From Prevotellamassilia sp. (GTDB lineage Bacteria; Bacteroidota; Bacteroidia; Bacteroidales; Bacteroidaceae): a stretch of DNA of 42,106 nucleotides. Shown here piece after piece: positions 31,860 to 39,951 of the stretch (position 1 is its first letter; every line of letters starts with the position of its first letter). Both the position numbers and the translations under genes were made by a program. The stretch covers positions 1 to 42,106 of the forward strand of contig VSQE01000009.1 of the NCBI GenBank assembly GCA_009775705.1, read 5' to 3'. The notes under the pieces were generated by a model, which worked only from the letters and a program-made list of their open reading frames with translations, did no database searches and had not been told where the DNA came from.

Positions 31860-32186
31860 CTATATGCGATAGCCGAAAAAGGCAGGAAAGACGAGGAACG
31901 CACCGATCAGGAACAGGCACGCGCCCACAAGCGTTACGACGGACTTGGTAATGCCGTCCTCGCCCGTGTTCATCTTTACGTAAATCTGGAATCCGGACAC
32001 AATCACACAAATCCCGGCGATGGCACAACAGAGAGCTTGGACGTAAAACATCATTGTTACCACGTAGTCGTGCATCGTCGCCAGCGCATCCGCACCCCAA
32101 CTGTAATTCACGCTGCCGCTTTTCGCCAGAGCTGAACAGGGGATGATGGAACAAAGCGCACATAGTATCTTTTTCGTTTTCGACAT
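31860..32186 (-). CDS. Conjugal transfer protein of the DUF4134 (TraE) family
   Basis: This 108-residue protein has a signal peptide (KKILCALCSIIPCSALAKSG) and two membrane spans (YVQALCCAIAGICVIVSGFQ; VVTLVGACLFLIGAFLVFPA) separated by a short polar loop. This is the pilin-like topology of TraE/VirB2. It is the intact paralogue of the intron-split gene downstream, suggesting a tandem duplication or two pilin-type subunits. It begins 1 base after the stop of the upstream TraD-position gene. Confidence 0.85.
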   Translation of the reverse strand: MSKTKKILCALCSIIPCSALAKSGSVNYSWGADALATMHDYVVTMMFYVQALCCAIAGICVIVSGFQIYVKMNTGEDGITKSVVTLVGACLFLIGAFLVFPAFFGYRI

Positions 32187-32187
32187 C

Positions 32188-32634
32188 TTACAGCTTATCT
32201 TTGACCGGTCTCCATTTCAGGCAGGGACGGTTGTCCAAGCGTCCTTTGGAAATCAACGCCTTATACATCTCTTCGTCGGTAAAGCCGTCGGACAGGTAGG
32301 GAGCGATCTCTTCCATCTGCGCCTCCGCCTTGGCCTTCAGCCTTTCAAGCCGCTCTTTCGCGGCTGCCTCCTTTTTCCCTGTATCGCCGTCTTGTACCGC
32401 AGGCGGGGCAGCTACGGCTTCCGTGTCGCATGTCTCATTTCCGATACTAAACCCGGTCTCGTTCTCCGAAACCTCGACACTCTCTTCCGTGGCATCCATC
32501 GGACCGAGGTCGAAAACTTCTTCGTCAGTCTTCTCCGTTCCCTTCTTTCCATACAGGTCACGGGTAATATTGACCGCGTAATAGACGATGTACAGCACCG
32601 TCAGTACAAGGGCGAATATAAAGTATGAACTCAT
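32188..32634 (-). CDS. Membrane-anchored protein leading the tra operon
   Basis: This 148-residue protein has one N-terminal membrane span (SYFIFALVLTVLYIVYYAVN, residues 3-22). A long acidic, low-complexity cytoplasmic or periplasmic stretch follows (residues 30-85). The C-terminal helical domain includes ERLERLKAKAEAQMEEIAPY and a hydrophilic tail. It is the first gene of the conjugation operon, where other Bacteroides operons have TraD-like small membrane proteins; homology is not certain. The 240 bases upstream hold the presumed control region. Confidence 0.65.
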   Translation of the reverse strand: MSSYFIFALVLTVLYIVYYAVNITRDLYGKKGTEKTDEEVFDLGPMDATEESVEVSENETGFSIGNETCDTEAVAAPPAVQDGDTGKKEAAAKERLERLKAKAEAQMEEIAPYLSDGFTDEEMYKALISKGRLDNRPCLKWRPVKDKL

Positions 32635-32641
32635 CTGTTTT

Positions 32642-32792
32642 AAGTATGAAATTAAACTTTAATTGAACTTTGAAAGTACAAAAGCAAAGAAAAGTATTAT
32701 ATTTGATATAATGAAAACTCTTTATATCAAACAATATTTTATTACGTAGAAATAAGTATGAAACATATAAATTGAACTTTAATTTCATACTT
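32642..32792. promoter_or_regulatory. AT-rich inverted-repeat control region of the tra operon
   Basis: A perfect 15-bp inverted repeat, AAGTATGAAATTAAA (32642-32656) and TTTAATTTCATACTT (32778-32792), flanks the region. TTGAACTTT occurs twice in direct orientation. A second inverted pair TTTGATATA/TATATCAAA is central (32702-32740). The arrangement, immediately upstream of the first tra gene, suggests operator or looping sites for a repressor. No exact TAnnTTTG faces the operon; TACTTTCA at about 32672-32679 on the - strand is the nearest match. Confidence 0.5.
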
Positions 32793-32823
32793 TAAGGCGA
32801 ATGTACCGGGAAAAACGGGCATA

Positions 32824-32852
32824 AAAAAAGCCCTCCGGGAGGAGAGCTTTCA
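32824..32852 (-). terminator. Terminator after the primase gene
   Basis: On the - strand, AAAGCTCTCCTCCC and GGAGGGCTTTTTTT form a hairpin with a T run, 23 bases after the primase stop. It insulates the replication genes from the tra operon. Confidence 0.7.
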
Positions 32853-32874
32853 AGGGAGGGGTAACGATAATGCC

Positions 32875-33762
32875 TTACCGTTTCTTTCCGCGCAGGTAAT
32901 CGTTCAGGTCCTTGTACTCGTGATAACGGAGTGCTTCGTTGTGCACCCGCTTGCCGTACATGCCGGCGATGGTCTCTTCCGTTTTCTGTCCGGCGAGATC
33001 ATTGTCGAGATAACAGTGTATTTCCTCGTACACCTGCAAGTGTTCCAAAGCCTTTTTCAGGTTGTTCACCGAGTTCATCACGAGGTAATCGCAAGGTGCG
33101 CCGATGCAGACCGTATCATCACCCGTCTGTTTCAGCGTCAGGTAAGAGAGAAAATCCATGAAGCCTTCGAACACGCAAACCCGGTTCTGTGCTTCACTAT
33201 GAGAATGCCTGATGACAGAGATGTCCTTACACCGGATACAGCCCTTATAATAAGGATTGCGAACCTCGTACCCGCCCGCCACGTTACCGAAGGCAAGGGC
33301 GAAGTAGCGCCGTTGCCGCAATTCATAATGGACCTCCCGGCAGAACATGCGGCCGATGTCTCCGTCGATTCCACGGGAATGAAGGTACGAGAGCAGCGCA
33401 TGGTGCTGCAACGGTACGACGAGCACGTCCTTCATGTCGGCTTCGACGGGTCGGGGCGTTGTCCCCGGAATCCGCACCCTTTGTATCGGGATAGCGTTCT
33501 CGTGCTTCCCTATATAGGCAAGCACTTCGCTCACGCTGTCCGTCTGGTAAAGGTGTTTGCCCAGTTCCACAAGGTCTCCGCCCGTCGCTGCGCCAAAGTC
33601 ATACCATTCGTTGAGCCGGTCATTGACCTTGAACGACGGGGTACGCTCATTGCGTAGCGGCGACAAATACCAGTATTGTTTCGATGTTACACTCTGGGGG
33701 TGGTAGCCGAGACTGGCAAGATAGTCCACGATACGCAGTTGTTTTGCTTCCGCTATGGTCAT
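32875..33762 (-). CDS. Toprim-domain DNA primase
   Basis: This 295-residue protein resembles DnaG-type primases of mobile elements. The N-terminal region (YLSPLRNERTPSFKVNDRLN then WYDFGAATGGDLVEL) has the CHC2 zinc-finger fold pattern but lacks the cysteine and histidine ligands. A Toprim domain follows, with the catalytic glutamate in CVFEGFMDFLSYL near residue 200 and the DxD in CYLDNDLAGQKTEE near residue 255. No helicase domain is attached; the helicase is the neighbouring gene. In conjugative elements such primases start second-strand synthesis after transfer. The start at 33762 is 82 bases after the helicase gene. Confidence 0.88.
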   Translation of the reverse strand: MTIAEAKQLRIVDYLASLGYHPQSVTSKQYWYLSPLRNERTPSFKVNDRLNEWYDFGAATGGDLVELGKHLYQTDSVSEVLAYIGKHENAIPIQRVRIPGTTPRPVEADMKDVLVVPLQHHALLSYLHSRGIDGDIGRMFCREVHYELRQRRYFALAFGNVAGGYEVRNPYYKGCIRCKDISVIRHSHSEAQNRVCVFEGFMDFLSYLTLKQTGDDTVCIGAPCDYLVMNSVNNLKKALEHLQVYEEIHCYLDNDLAGQKTEETIAGMYGKRVHNEALRYHEYKDLNDYLRGKKR

Positions 33763-33794
33763 GTCATTTTCTTTTCACTTGTTTTCAAAAAACG

Positions 33795-33839
33795 GTTTAC
33801 TTTGGTTTTTCTCCTATATATACCCGGACCAAAGTAAAC
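33795..33839 (-). terminator. Inverted repeat between helicase and primase genes
   Basis: The perfect 12-bp inverted repeat GTTTACTTTGGT (33795-33806) / ACCAAAGTAAAC (33828-33839) is followed on the - strand by CGTTTTTTG. It may be a terminator or attenuator after the helicase gene; its symmetry also allows a repressor operator. Confidence 0.5.
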
Positions 33840-33843
33840 TAAA

Positions 33844-34968
33844 TTATTTTTCACCTTCTGCGTCCTCGCATTCTTCGTCGAAAAGCAAGGCTTCGGTCGG
33901 GGTCACATCGTAATAAAAGAGCTTGTCCCGTTTGACGATCAGCTTCAGGTTTTCCGTCAGGTACTGCAGCAGTTTTATCATGACGCTGCGTCCCCGTTTG
34001 AACCCGATAGCCTCATAGGAGGCCATGAGAGCCTGCAGTACGTTCTCGAAACCTTTGATGGGCCTGTCCCCGAAAGCGGCGGAAAGCGCCTCCCGGTGCT
34101 GCTCGATGGACAAATCCATGAAGCTGCTCCGGGCCTTCGGTCTCACGCTGCCATCAAACGAATAGTTATCCACCATGACCGGCAATCCTTCGTCATCAAC
34201 GGAAAAAGCAAACGGTTTGAACTCCTTCTCGCGGATATGCAGCGCATGAACTTCACTGATAACGGGATTCTCCGCACTCTTGGTGATGACCAGCACCGTT
34301 TCCGCCTTATTGCTCATTTCCGTGCCGATATGCCCGCGCACATTGTTGTCGCCTTTATTCAGGTGCAGCACACAATGGATATGCAGGTCGTATTTCGACG
34401 ACCATTCCATCATCTTGTTGATAACCTCCACCGATTCGCTGGTGCTGTTGATGTCGAGCATCAGGTCGCGGATGCCGTCAATGATGACCAGCCCGTACCC
34501 TTTGTTCTGTCGCAGAGCGTAGTCGATGACCTCAATACGCACGGCCGGCGTGTATTCCCGCAGGCAAATGAAATCGAGATTCTCGTTGTCGGTTGTGGTG
34601 GGCAGTCCCGCCAGGCGGAGAATACGTTCCAACACGTTATGGCAATGGAAACGGCTCTGTTCGGTGTCCACGTACAAGATCCTGCGCTTGCCTTCGGGCA
34701 GATGCGCCCGGTAGTTCAAAACCTGCCGGCCCGCCAGTGACGCAGCGACAATAGCAGAGACATTAAACGTCTTTTTCGCCTTCGCCTTACCCGTCGAAGC
34801 GCTAAAATTGCCGAGCGTCGCTATGGTGGAGTTGTCGATCCATATAATCTGGGGCGGAGTCACGTAGGTGTCCGTGGCCTTTATCTGCGATGCCGTGAGA
34901 ATATCCGACAGGCGATTCTCGTCCAGTTCCGCCCACGAGTTACGGTCAGTTCTTTTTTCGTTTTCCAT
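33844..34968 (-). CDS. RepA-like hexameric helicase/AAA ATPase
   Basis: This 374-residue ATPase has the Walker A variant STGKAKAKKTFNVSAIV near residue 46 and Walker B GLVIIDGIRDLM near residue 155. YVDTEQSRFHCHNVLERIL lies between them. This is the AAA_25/RepA-like family found beside primases in Bacteroides integrative elements. The frame is open to 35241 but overlaps the helix-turn-helix gene; the ATG at 34968, 22 bases inside the end of that gene, begins a natural protein (MENEKRTDRNSWAELDENRL). It is thought to unwind the excised element during replication or transfer. Confidence 0.85.
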   Translation of the reverse strand: MENEKRTDRNSWAELDENRLSDILTASQIKATDTYVTPPQIIWIDNSTIATLGNFSASTGKAKAKKTFNVSAIVAASLAGRQVLNYRAHLPEGKRRILYVDTEQSRFHCHNVLERILRLAGLPTTTDNENLDFICLREYTPAVRIEVIDYALRQNKGYGLVIIDGIRDLMLDINSTSESVEVINKMMEWSSKYDLHIHCVLHLNKGDNNVRGHIGTEMSNKAETVLVITKSAENPVISEVHALHIREKEFKPFAFSVDDEGLPVMVDNYSFDGSVRPKARSSFMDLSIEQHREALSAAFGDRPIKGFENVLQALMASYEAIGFKRGRSVMIKLLQYLTENLKLIVKRDKLFYYDVTPTEALLFDEECEDAEGEK

Positions 34969-35341
34969 AGCGCTTCTGGTTAAAGAACGGTTGGGTTGCG
35001 GATACTTCCGTCGCCATACGCATGGCATCGTCCACCGTAGGTTCGTAGTTTTGCAAGAGCCATGCGTCCAGCTCTTCCTTCGCGAAGTAAAGCATCTTGC
35101 CGCGAGGTTTGTAGTGCGGGATTTCCTTGTTCGATGTGAGTTTGTACAACATACTTTCGGACACGCCGATATACATGCACGCCTCTTGAAAAGTGAAGAC
35201 TTTCTTGGTCGTGTAAATGGTATTTTCCAGTAAAGCCACACGCTCCAACAGACCTTCCACCGGTTCCAACTTCTTGAGAACCGCTTCTATGGCGGTCAGC
35301 CGTTCGCTTAACCGCTCCATGAATGTTGTTCTGTTTTGCAT
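34946..35341 (-). CDS. Helix-turn-helix (MerR/excisionase-like) protein
   Basis: This 131-residue protein has an N-terminal helical dimerisation segment (RLSERLTAIEAVLKKLEPVE). A winged helix-turn-helix of the HTH_17 type follows at residues 48-92 (TFQEACMYIGVSESMLYKLT, then IPHYKPRGKMLYFAKEELD). Such proteins act as excisionases or regulators next to Bacteroides mobilisation genes. Alternative in-frame ATGs at 35407, 35350 and 35320 exist; 35341 or 35320 fits best with the -7 element at 35405. The stop overlaps the helicase start by 23 bases, suggesting coupled translation. Confidence 0.82.
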   Translation of the reverse strand: MQNRTTFMERLSERLTAIEAVLKKLEPVEGLLERVALLENTIYTTKKVFTFQEACMYIGVSESMLYKLTSNKEIPHYKPRGKMLYFAKEELDAWLLQNYEPTVDDAMRMATEVSATQPFFNQKRYGKRKKN

Positions 35342-35404
35342 AAAATACATGTTAAAATTAGACAATGGAGAGTTACCTCCGTTATGCAGCGCGCTAACGG
35401 AGGT

Positions 35405-35412
35405 CAAAGTTA
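35405..35412 (-). promoter_or_regulatory. Promoter -7 element of the HTH-helicase operon
   Basis: On the - strand this reads TAACTTTG (TAnnTTTG), 63 bases before the chosen start codon at 35341. The -33 element is not evident. Confidence 0.5.
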
Positions 35413-35518
35413 TGTGATGTGAACCGGACAGCCGGAAATTCCGGCATGATACTATGCACGTATCACGGCAACTATCACTGTTTTATCTTTCACATACTTG
35501 GCTTTTTGGCACTTCGTG

Positions 35519-36300
35519 TCATATTTTCAGCCGACTGATGGCTTTTCGTATGCCGAGGTTTGCCGATGTAATGTTGTTCCTCGCCGCAGAGAGGGCAGAC
35601 GAGAGGCTTGAAGCGGTAACATATCTTGTGCCGTCTTTGGACAACAGGAACCGCCCCTTGTCGAGAACCGACTGCCAGTGAGGTAGGATAAAGGTGTTTT
35701 CGAGCAACGCATCGAACAGAACCGCCACATGGCGGATATTGTTCACACGTATACAGAAATTCTCCTTGCAGGCAAAAAGCGCTTCCATGTCCTCGATGCG
35801 GAGAGTGGAAACGCAAAACAGATGATAAGCGTTGGCGCAAGCCACAATACCTGTCATCTGTTCACGGGAAAAATTGCAACCAAAGGAGAGAGGTGGAGCG
35901 TTTCTGGAATCTTCTATACGTGAAGAGTCGAACCATACTCCGGCAATGTCGTACTTTTGTTTCAAGGCCATGCACTCCTCGAAAGAAAATGTTTCTGCGG
36001 TAAAGAGGCTTTTGACGAGACTTGTACAATCGAGCAACAGCCCTCTGATGATATGAATGTTCATTTCATGGCAATTCCTGCAAACCGCACTGTTGCAGTC
36101 GATGTACCGGTGGCTGTTTATAAAGTCATCCACGTAGCGGCCATATCGTTTGCCGCCTGTCATGACGTCTTGAAGATAAAGCTCCCTTGCTTCGGAGAGC
36201 AACTCGTAAAATTCTTCCGCTACATCCTGTTCCGTAGCGAAGTGGTGCAGATGTGGTCTCCCTTCAAAAAAAGAGAGGACCTGTTGTTTTGTCCTTTCAT
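35519..36300 (-). pseudogene. Hypothetical protein with a homopolymer frameshift near the start
   Basis: The frame from about 36265 to 35519 encodes a protein of unknown function (FATEQDVAEEFYELLSEARE..., with CRNCHEMNIH and aromatic-rich stretches) but has no ATG start. A natural ATG at 36298-36300 reads MKGQNNRSSLF and then leaves frame at a run of seven Ts (A7 on the + strand, 36266-36272). One more T would give a continuous 260-residue protein (RSSLFFEGRPHLHHF). Either a single-base deletion inactivated it, a sequencing error is present, or the tract is phase-variable. The alternative start, TTG at 36202, would give 227 residues. It lies between the helix-turn-helix operon and the integrase. 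Confidence 0.65.
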
Positions 36301-36420
36301 GTCGAATTGTTTTTTATGGGTTTATACTTATTATAATAGTGGCATTACTTCGACCATTTGAAATATCGGAGAAAAGCCGGAAATATTTACCTTAAATTGA
36401 ATTTGACATGTATGACTACA

Positions 36421-37551
36421 TCAGTCGAATAGGCCGTTAACCAAATTGACTGCTTCGTCTTTTTTCTGGTTGATGATTTTGGCGTACACCTGTGTCATTC
36501 TCACGGAGGTATGGCCAAGCAGCTTCGATACGGTATAGAGATCCGCACCGAGCGTCAGCATCATGGTCGCGAATGTATGCCGGGCGGTGTGAAAAGTAAA
36601 ACGCTTGGTGATTCCGGCCGCTTCGGCCCACGGTCTGAGATACTGATTGATATTTGAAGGCAGGTTGAACACAGGATCGTCTGCAGCCTTGTCCTCACGC
36701 TCCGGCATCCATTTCAACGCCTCGTTGGAGAGTGGCAGGTAAATCGGTTCTTTGGTCTTCTGCATAGCTACCGCCAGACGGTATTGGCCGTTATCGACAA
36801 AGACATTCTTCCATTTCAGGCCGACAATATCGCTGATACGCAGTCCGCAGAAGCAGGAGAACAGATAGGCATTTTTTACCCTCCCTTCCTGCATCGGAGT
36901 GGCAATCAATGCCCGTACCTCTTCGATGGTCATATAGGACCGCACGCTTTCCGGCATTTTGGGCTTCTCCGACTTTTCCATCTCGTTAAACGGATTTCTC
37001 AACAACCGTTTAGCCCGAACGGCAGCATTCAGGGCGCCATTGAATATCTGATAATAGGTGTTGCGTGTAGAAGCTGCTATCGGCTTTCCTTTAGGGCGGA
37101 AGGTTGTCAGCATGTAGTCGATATAGCCTTGGCAAAAAGCGAGGTCAACCCGATCCAATATAAATCTTTCCCCTGCATATTCTTTCAGGATATGGGTAAC
37201 GGCTTTGATTTGACCGATGCCCTTCTTGTCGCGTTTCTCTTGGTACTCCAGATAGGTTTGCATCCAGTCCAGCAGATAAATCTTATCCGTATGGTTCACG
37301 ATACCGGCTTCACCACTGGTCAGCTCGATAATACGTTTCGACTTGATGGCATTTGCGGCAGCCATTGTTATTTCATTTTGCCGACGGGTATTGCTGTCCG
37401 TTCCCGGAATAAGATACAGCTTCAGGTACTCGTATGTCCGTTTGCCGTTGCGGTATATATCCAGATACAGACTTTTGCTGCCATCGGACAAATCCTTCAT
37501 CCGAAGACGGATTGGTTCTTTTACTTTTTTAGGCTTCTTTATTCGTGGCAT
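36421..37551 (-). CDS. int: Tyrosine recombinase/integrase
   Basis: This 376-residue integrase has a basic N-terminal arm domain (KEPIRLRMKDLSDGSKSLYL), a SAM-like core-binding domain (residues 100-200) and the catalytic domain. The catalytic residues are visible: Arg in CGLRISDI near residue 236, the Lys beta-hairpin (MQKTKEPIYLPL), HTARHTFA near residue 319, then LLGHTSVRMTQVYAKI with His and the nucleophilic Tyr near residue 355. It matches Bacteroides integrases of conjugative transposons and is intact. It sits beside a composition break, as expected for an element end. A tandem 11-bp repeat upstream could be its arm-type sites. Confidence 0.92.
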   Translation of the reverse strand: MPRIKKPKKVKEPIRLRMKDLSDGSKSLYLDIYRNGKRTYEYLKLYLIPGTDSNTRRQNEITMAAANAIKSKRIIELTSGEAGIVNHTDKIYLLDWMQTYLEYQEKRDKKGIGQIKAVTHILKEYAGERFILDRVDLAFCQGYIDYMLTTFRPKGKPIAASTRNTYYQIFNGALNAAVRAKRLLRNPFNEMEKSEKPKMPESVRSYMTIEEVRALIATPMQEGRVKNAYLFSCFCGLRISDIVGLKWKNVFVDNGQYRLAVAMQKTKEPIYLPLSNEALKWMPEREDKAADDPVFNLPSNINQYLRPWAEAAGITKRFTFHTARHTFATMMLTLGADLYTVSKLLGHTSVRMTQVYAKIINQKKDEAVNLVNGLFD

Positions 37552-37584
37552 AATCGTATTCTTTCATTCGTTATTTTTCGTATG

Positions 37585-37592
37585 CAAATGTA
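37585..37592 (-). promoter_or_regulatory. Promoter -7 element of the integrase gene
   Basis: On the - strand the octamer is TACATTTG (TAnnTTTG), 33 bases before the integrase start codon. Confidence 0.45.
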
Positions 37593-37609
37593 CGAATTAA
37601 AACTGAAAT

Positions 37610-37631
37610 CAAGAAACAAACAAGAAACAAA
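37610..37631. repeat. Tandem 11-bp direct repeat near the integrase
   Basis: CAAGAAACAAA is repeated perfectly twice without spacing, 59 bases upstream of the integrase start codon. Short direct repeats in this position are commonly arm-type integrase binding sites. The rest of 37552-37756 is A+T-rich and holds no gene; the element end (att core) should lie here but cannot be placed. Confidence 0.45.
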
Positions 37632-37756
37632 AATGTACCCAAAAAGAACCAATTAACAGAAAATAGTGAAAACAACTGAAAGAAATAACTACCCTATAAA
37701 GAACTGATATAAAGCATATTTAGTTGTATTTATTTGGATTTTATTTTCATCTTTAA

Positions 37757-38455
37757 TATGCCTGTTTGTTTATTGACAAAGAAAGCAGGTTCAACCCCCT
37801 TAAAGGCTTGTTGTTTTGTGGAGATTGTGGATTGCCTATGAGTATTGTTATGAACAATGTTGGGAAACTGGTTTTCAAATGTCTTTATGCTTCATACCAT
37901 AGAAAGAACCCCAACAAAGTATATAAGATATGCAGCAACAACTATGTCTACGCTGATAAAGTTCTTGAGACGGTTTGGAACGCAACAATTGAAAGATTGA
38001 GAAGTGATGAATATTACGGAAAGTCAAAAATAACAATAAGGGACTGCAAACGTCAGCTGAAGAATATAGCTAATGAACTTAAGCAAATCATGAATGAATA
38101 TAATAGCATTGCTGACGATATACGTAAGGCAATTATCCAGTTACATAAAATCACCGAGCCGTTTCTTTTAGAAATTCTGCAAGAAAAATATAGCTCATTA
38201 AAACAGTCGCTAGAAGAAAAAGAAAAGGAATATAGGCGACTGGGAAATCTTCACACAGAACTTGAAGATAAAATCAGAGAAATGCGTTCAGAGATAAAAT
38301 TTAACGAGCAAATGACGATTCATGAAAAAGCTGCATTCTTCAATAAAACCTTTTCAAAAGTTGAGTGGTTAGGTGAGAAGTTCAAGCGAAAAGGAACTCT
38401 GACAATACATTATAAGAATGGGGACAGAATAGATATTGAAATGACAAACAAGTAA
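37757..38455 (+). pseudogene. 5'-truncated large serine recombinase (C-terminal part)
   Basis: About 230 residues of the C-terminal part of a large serine recombinase remain. A recombinase zinc-ribbon (LKGLLFCGDCGLPMSIVM, later FKC and YKICSN) is followed by a long coiled coil (residues 80-180, EILQEKYSSLKQSLEEKEKE) and a final beta segment (FKRKGTLTIHYKNGDRIDIE). The N-terminal catalytic and recombinase domains are missing; the frame meets a stop at 37754 and no ATG starts it in frame. It abuts the presumed integrative element end, so insertion of the element may have split it. It is not functional as an integrase on its own. Confidence 0.75.
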
Positions 38456-38511
38456 CTAGTATAGCCATATTATCTATCCATGTTGTAATAATTTTACTTT
38501 CAGTATCATTT

Positions 38512-38546
38512 AAGAGGATGTTATATCGTTTAACATCCTCTTTTTC
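38512..38546 (+). terminator. Terminator after the recombinase remnant
   Basis: The 12-bp stem AAGAGGATGTTA / TAACATCCTCTT is followed by a T run. It lies 56 bases after the remnant's stop codon. The rest of the gap up to 38740 is A+T-rich and shows no gene. Confidence 0.8.
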
Positions 38547-38740
38547 AATCTACTCACCAACTGCGTAACCTCGCTTTCAATACTTATTACCTGTAGGTAT
38601 AATAGAGACGTTCGGAATGCAGTCTGCTTCTCAAAAAAAATCAGGATTTTATTTTTTTACCTACTAAACCATCTAAACTTTTTGTGCTTTGGACTATTTA
38701 TAGTATATATGTAAATAAAGTTATAAAATCTAATAAAATT

Positions 38741-38911
38741 ATGAATAACGGAAAAAGACAGTACAGAGAGTTGTCAGATTTGACAAAAATGAAAATCAGC
38801 CAAAAAATGAAAGGCAGAAGTAAGGGTGCTACCCATAGAGAAAATATCAGTAAGGGAATGAGAGAATACTGGAAAGATATTCCGAGCAAGCCTATAGATG
38901 ATAAAGAATAA
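38741..38911 (+). CDS. Small NUMOD3-like DNA-binding protein
   Basis: This 56-residue basic protein has the segment LSDLTKMKISQKMKGRSKGA followed by THRENISKGMREYW. It resembles the NUMOD3 motif (pairs of short helices with K, S and G, DNA-binding) found in homing nucleases and on Bacteroides mobilisable elements. The first ATG of the open frame is at 38684, but 38741 fits the charged start MNNGKRQYRE and an A-rich leader. It precedes the possible replication gene by 20 bases and may be its partner. Confidence 0.6.
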   Translation: MNNGKRQYRELSDLTKMKISQKMKGRSKGATHRENISKGMREYWKDIPSKPIDDKE

Positions 38912-38931
38912 AATGTTTTACTTAATTTGGA

Positions 38932-39951
38932 ATGAATATGAATGATGTACCTTTTACAAGATTACCCACTAAACTCATTTTCGCTCTTGATGGTGATTTG
39001 CTGAAGATGTTAGCAATACTCATTCAGCAGGAAAGCTACTGGATAGAGCATAAGAAAATTGATAGTGATGGCTCTTTTTACAAGCCCATGAAAGAATTTG
39101 CATGTTGTTTCAGAAAGAAAAATAACCAAGATGTACGTTTGATATTACAAACCTTACAAGCAGAAGGATTCATACATATTATATCCAGTAAGGGAGGCAA
39201 GCAGGCAAATTATTATCGTATCTGCTGGGATAAAATAGCTACTTACAATGATATGAAAATACCTCAACTCATACAGTCTCCAATGATAAGAACTGCGAAA
39301 AGAACCAGTAAAAAGAAGATTGAAGATAGTACAATATCGTATCAGCAGAAAGAAATAGATAGTACAGATTCGTACCAACAAGACAATGATTTGATAGTAC
39401 AAGACTGTACCTCAACTATAGATAATATTAAAAATAACAATATTACTATAAATAATAGCGTAATAACGAAATCTCCACTATGCGATGAGTATAAGAAACG
39501 AATTGAAGAACTGTTAGCAGACTATCAACAAGAGTCAGATTACATCGTTGCACTGAATAAGTATTCCAATATTGAGAGTATATTAGAACTGGCAGAGAAA
39601 CACATTCCAACCTCAGAAATTGAAGAATATCACTCTCAACTCTCAGAAATATCAACAATACACGATCTGGCAGGTTGGAATATTACATTAGATAAAATCA
39701 CAGAGGAAATGATGGATAAATACCACACTACCAATATACACAATGTGAAATCCCCTCTTAACTCCCAACAATTTAAGTGTGTAGTTAACGATTTACTGGG
39801 TAAAGCAGATTTTTATATAGATAGTAAACACTGGGAAGAACTGGCTGATAATGTAGATAAATGGATAACTCACCAATGGGAAAGAGATATTATCAGTTAT
39901 GACCTCCAACAAGAAACAATAGAGAAAGTATATAGCAAACTGGCAAGTTAA
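38932..39951 (+). CDS. Possible replication or helix-turn-helix protein of a mobile element
   Basis: This 339-residue protein has a winged-helix-like N-terminal domain (FTRLPTKLIFALDGDLLKML, then RKKNNQDVRLILQTLQAEGF), an arrangement seen in plasmid and phage replication or DnaD-like proteins. A polar asparagine and serine-rich linker follows (residues 105-180), then a helical C-terminal domain. It is not recognised with certainty. The linker DNA is A+T-rich. The start at 38932 has a second ATG two codons later (38938). The stop overlaps the convergent gene at 39948 by four bases. Confidence 0.55.
   Translation: MNMNDVPFTRLPTKLIFALDGDLLKMLAILIQQESYWIEHKKIDSDGSFYKPMKEFACCFRKKNNQDVRLILQTLQAEGFIHIISSKGGKQANYYRICWDKIATYNDMKIPQLIQSPMIRTAKRTSKKKIEDSTISYQQKEIDSTDSYQQDNDLIVQDCTSTIDNIKNNNITINNSVITKSPLCDEYKKRIEELLADYQQESDYIVALNKYSNIESILELAEKHIPTSEIEEYHSQLSEISTIHDLAGWNITLDKITEEMMDKYHTTNIHNVKSPLNSQQFKCVVNDLLGKADFYIDSKHWEELADNVDKWITHQWERDIISYDLQQETIEKVYSKLAS

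Noticed and set aside
32698..32705. TATATTTG -7 match on the + strand between primase and tra operon
   Set aside because: It points to no gene; both neighbouring operons are on the - strand.
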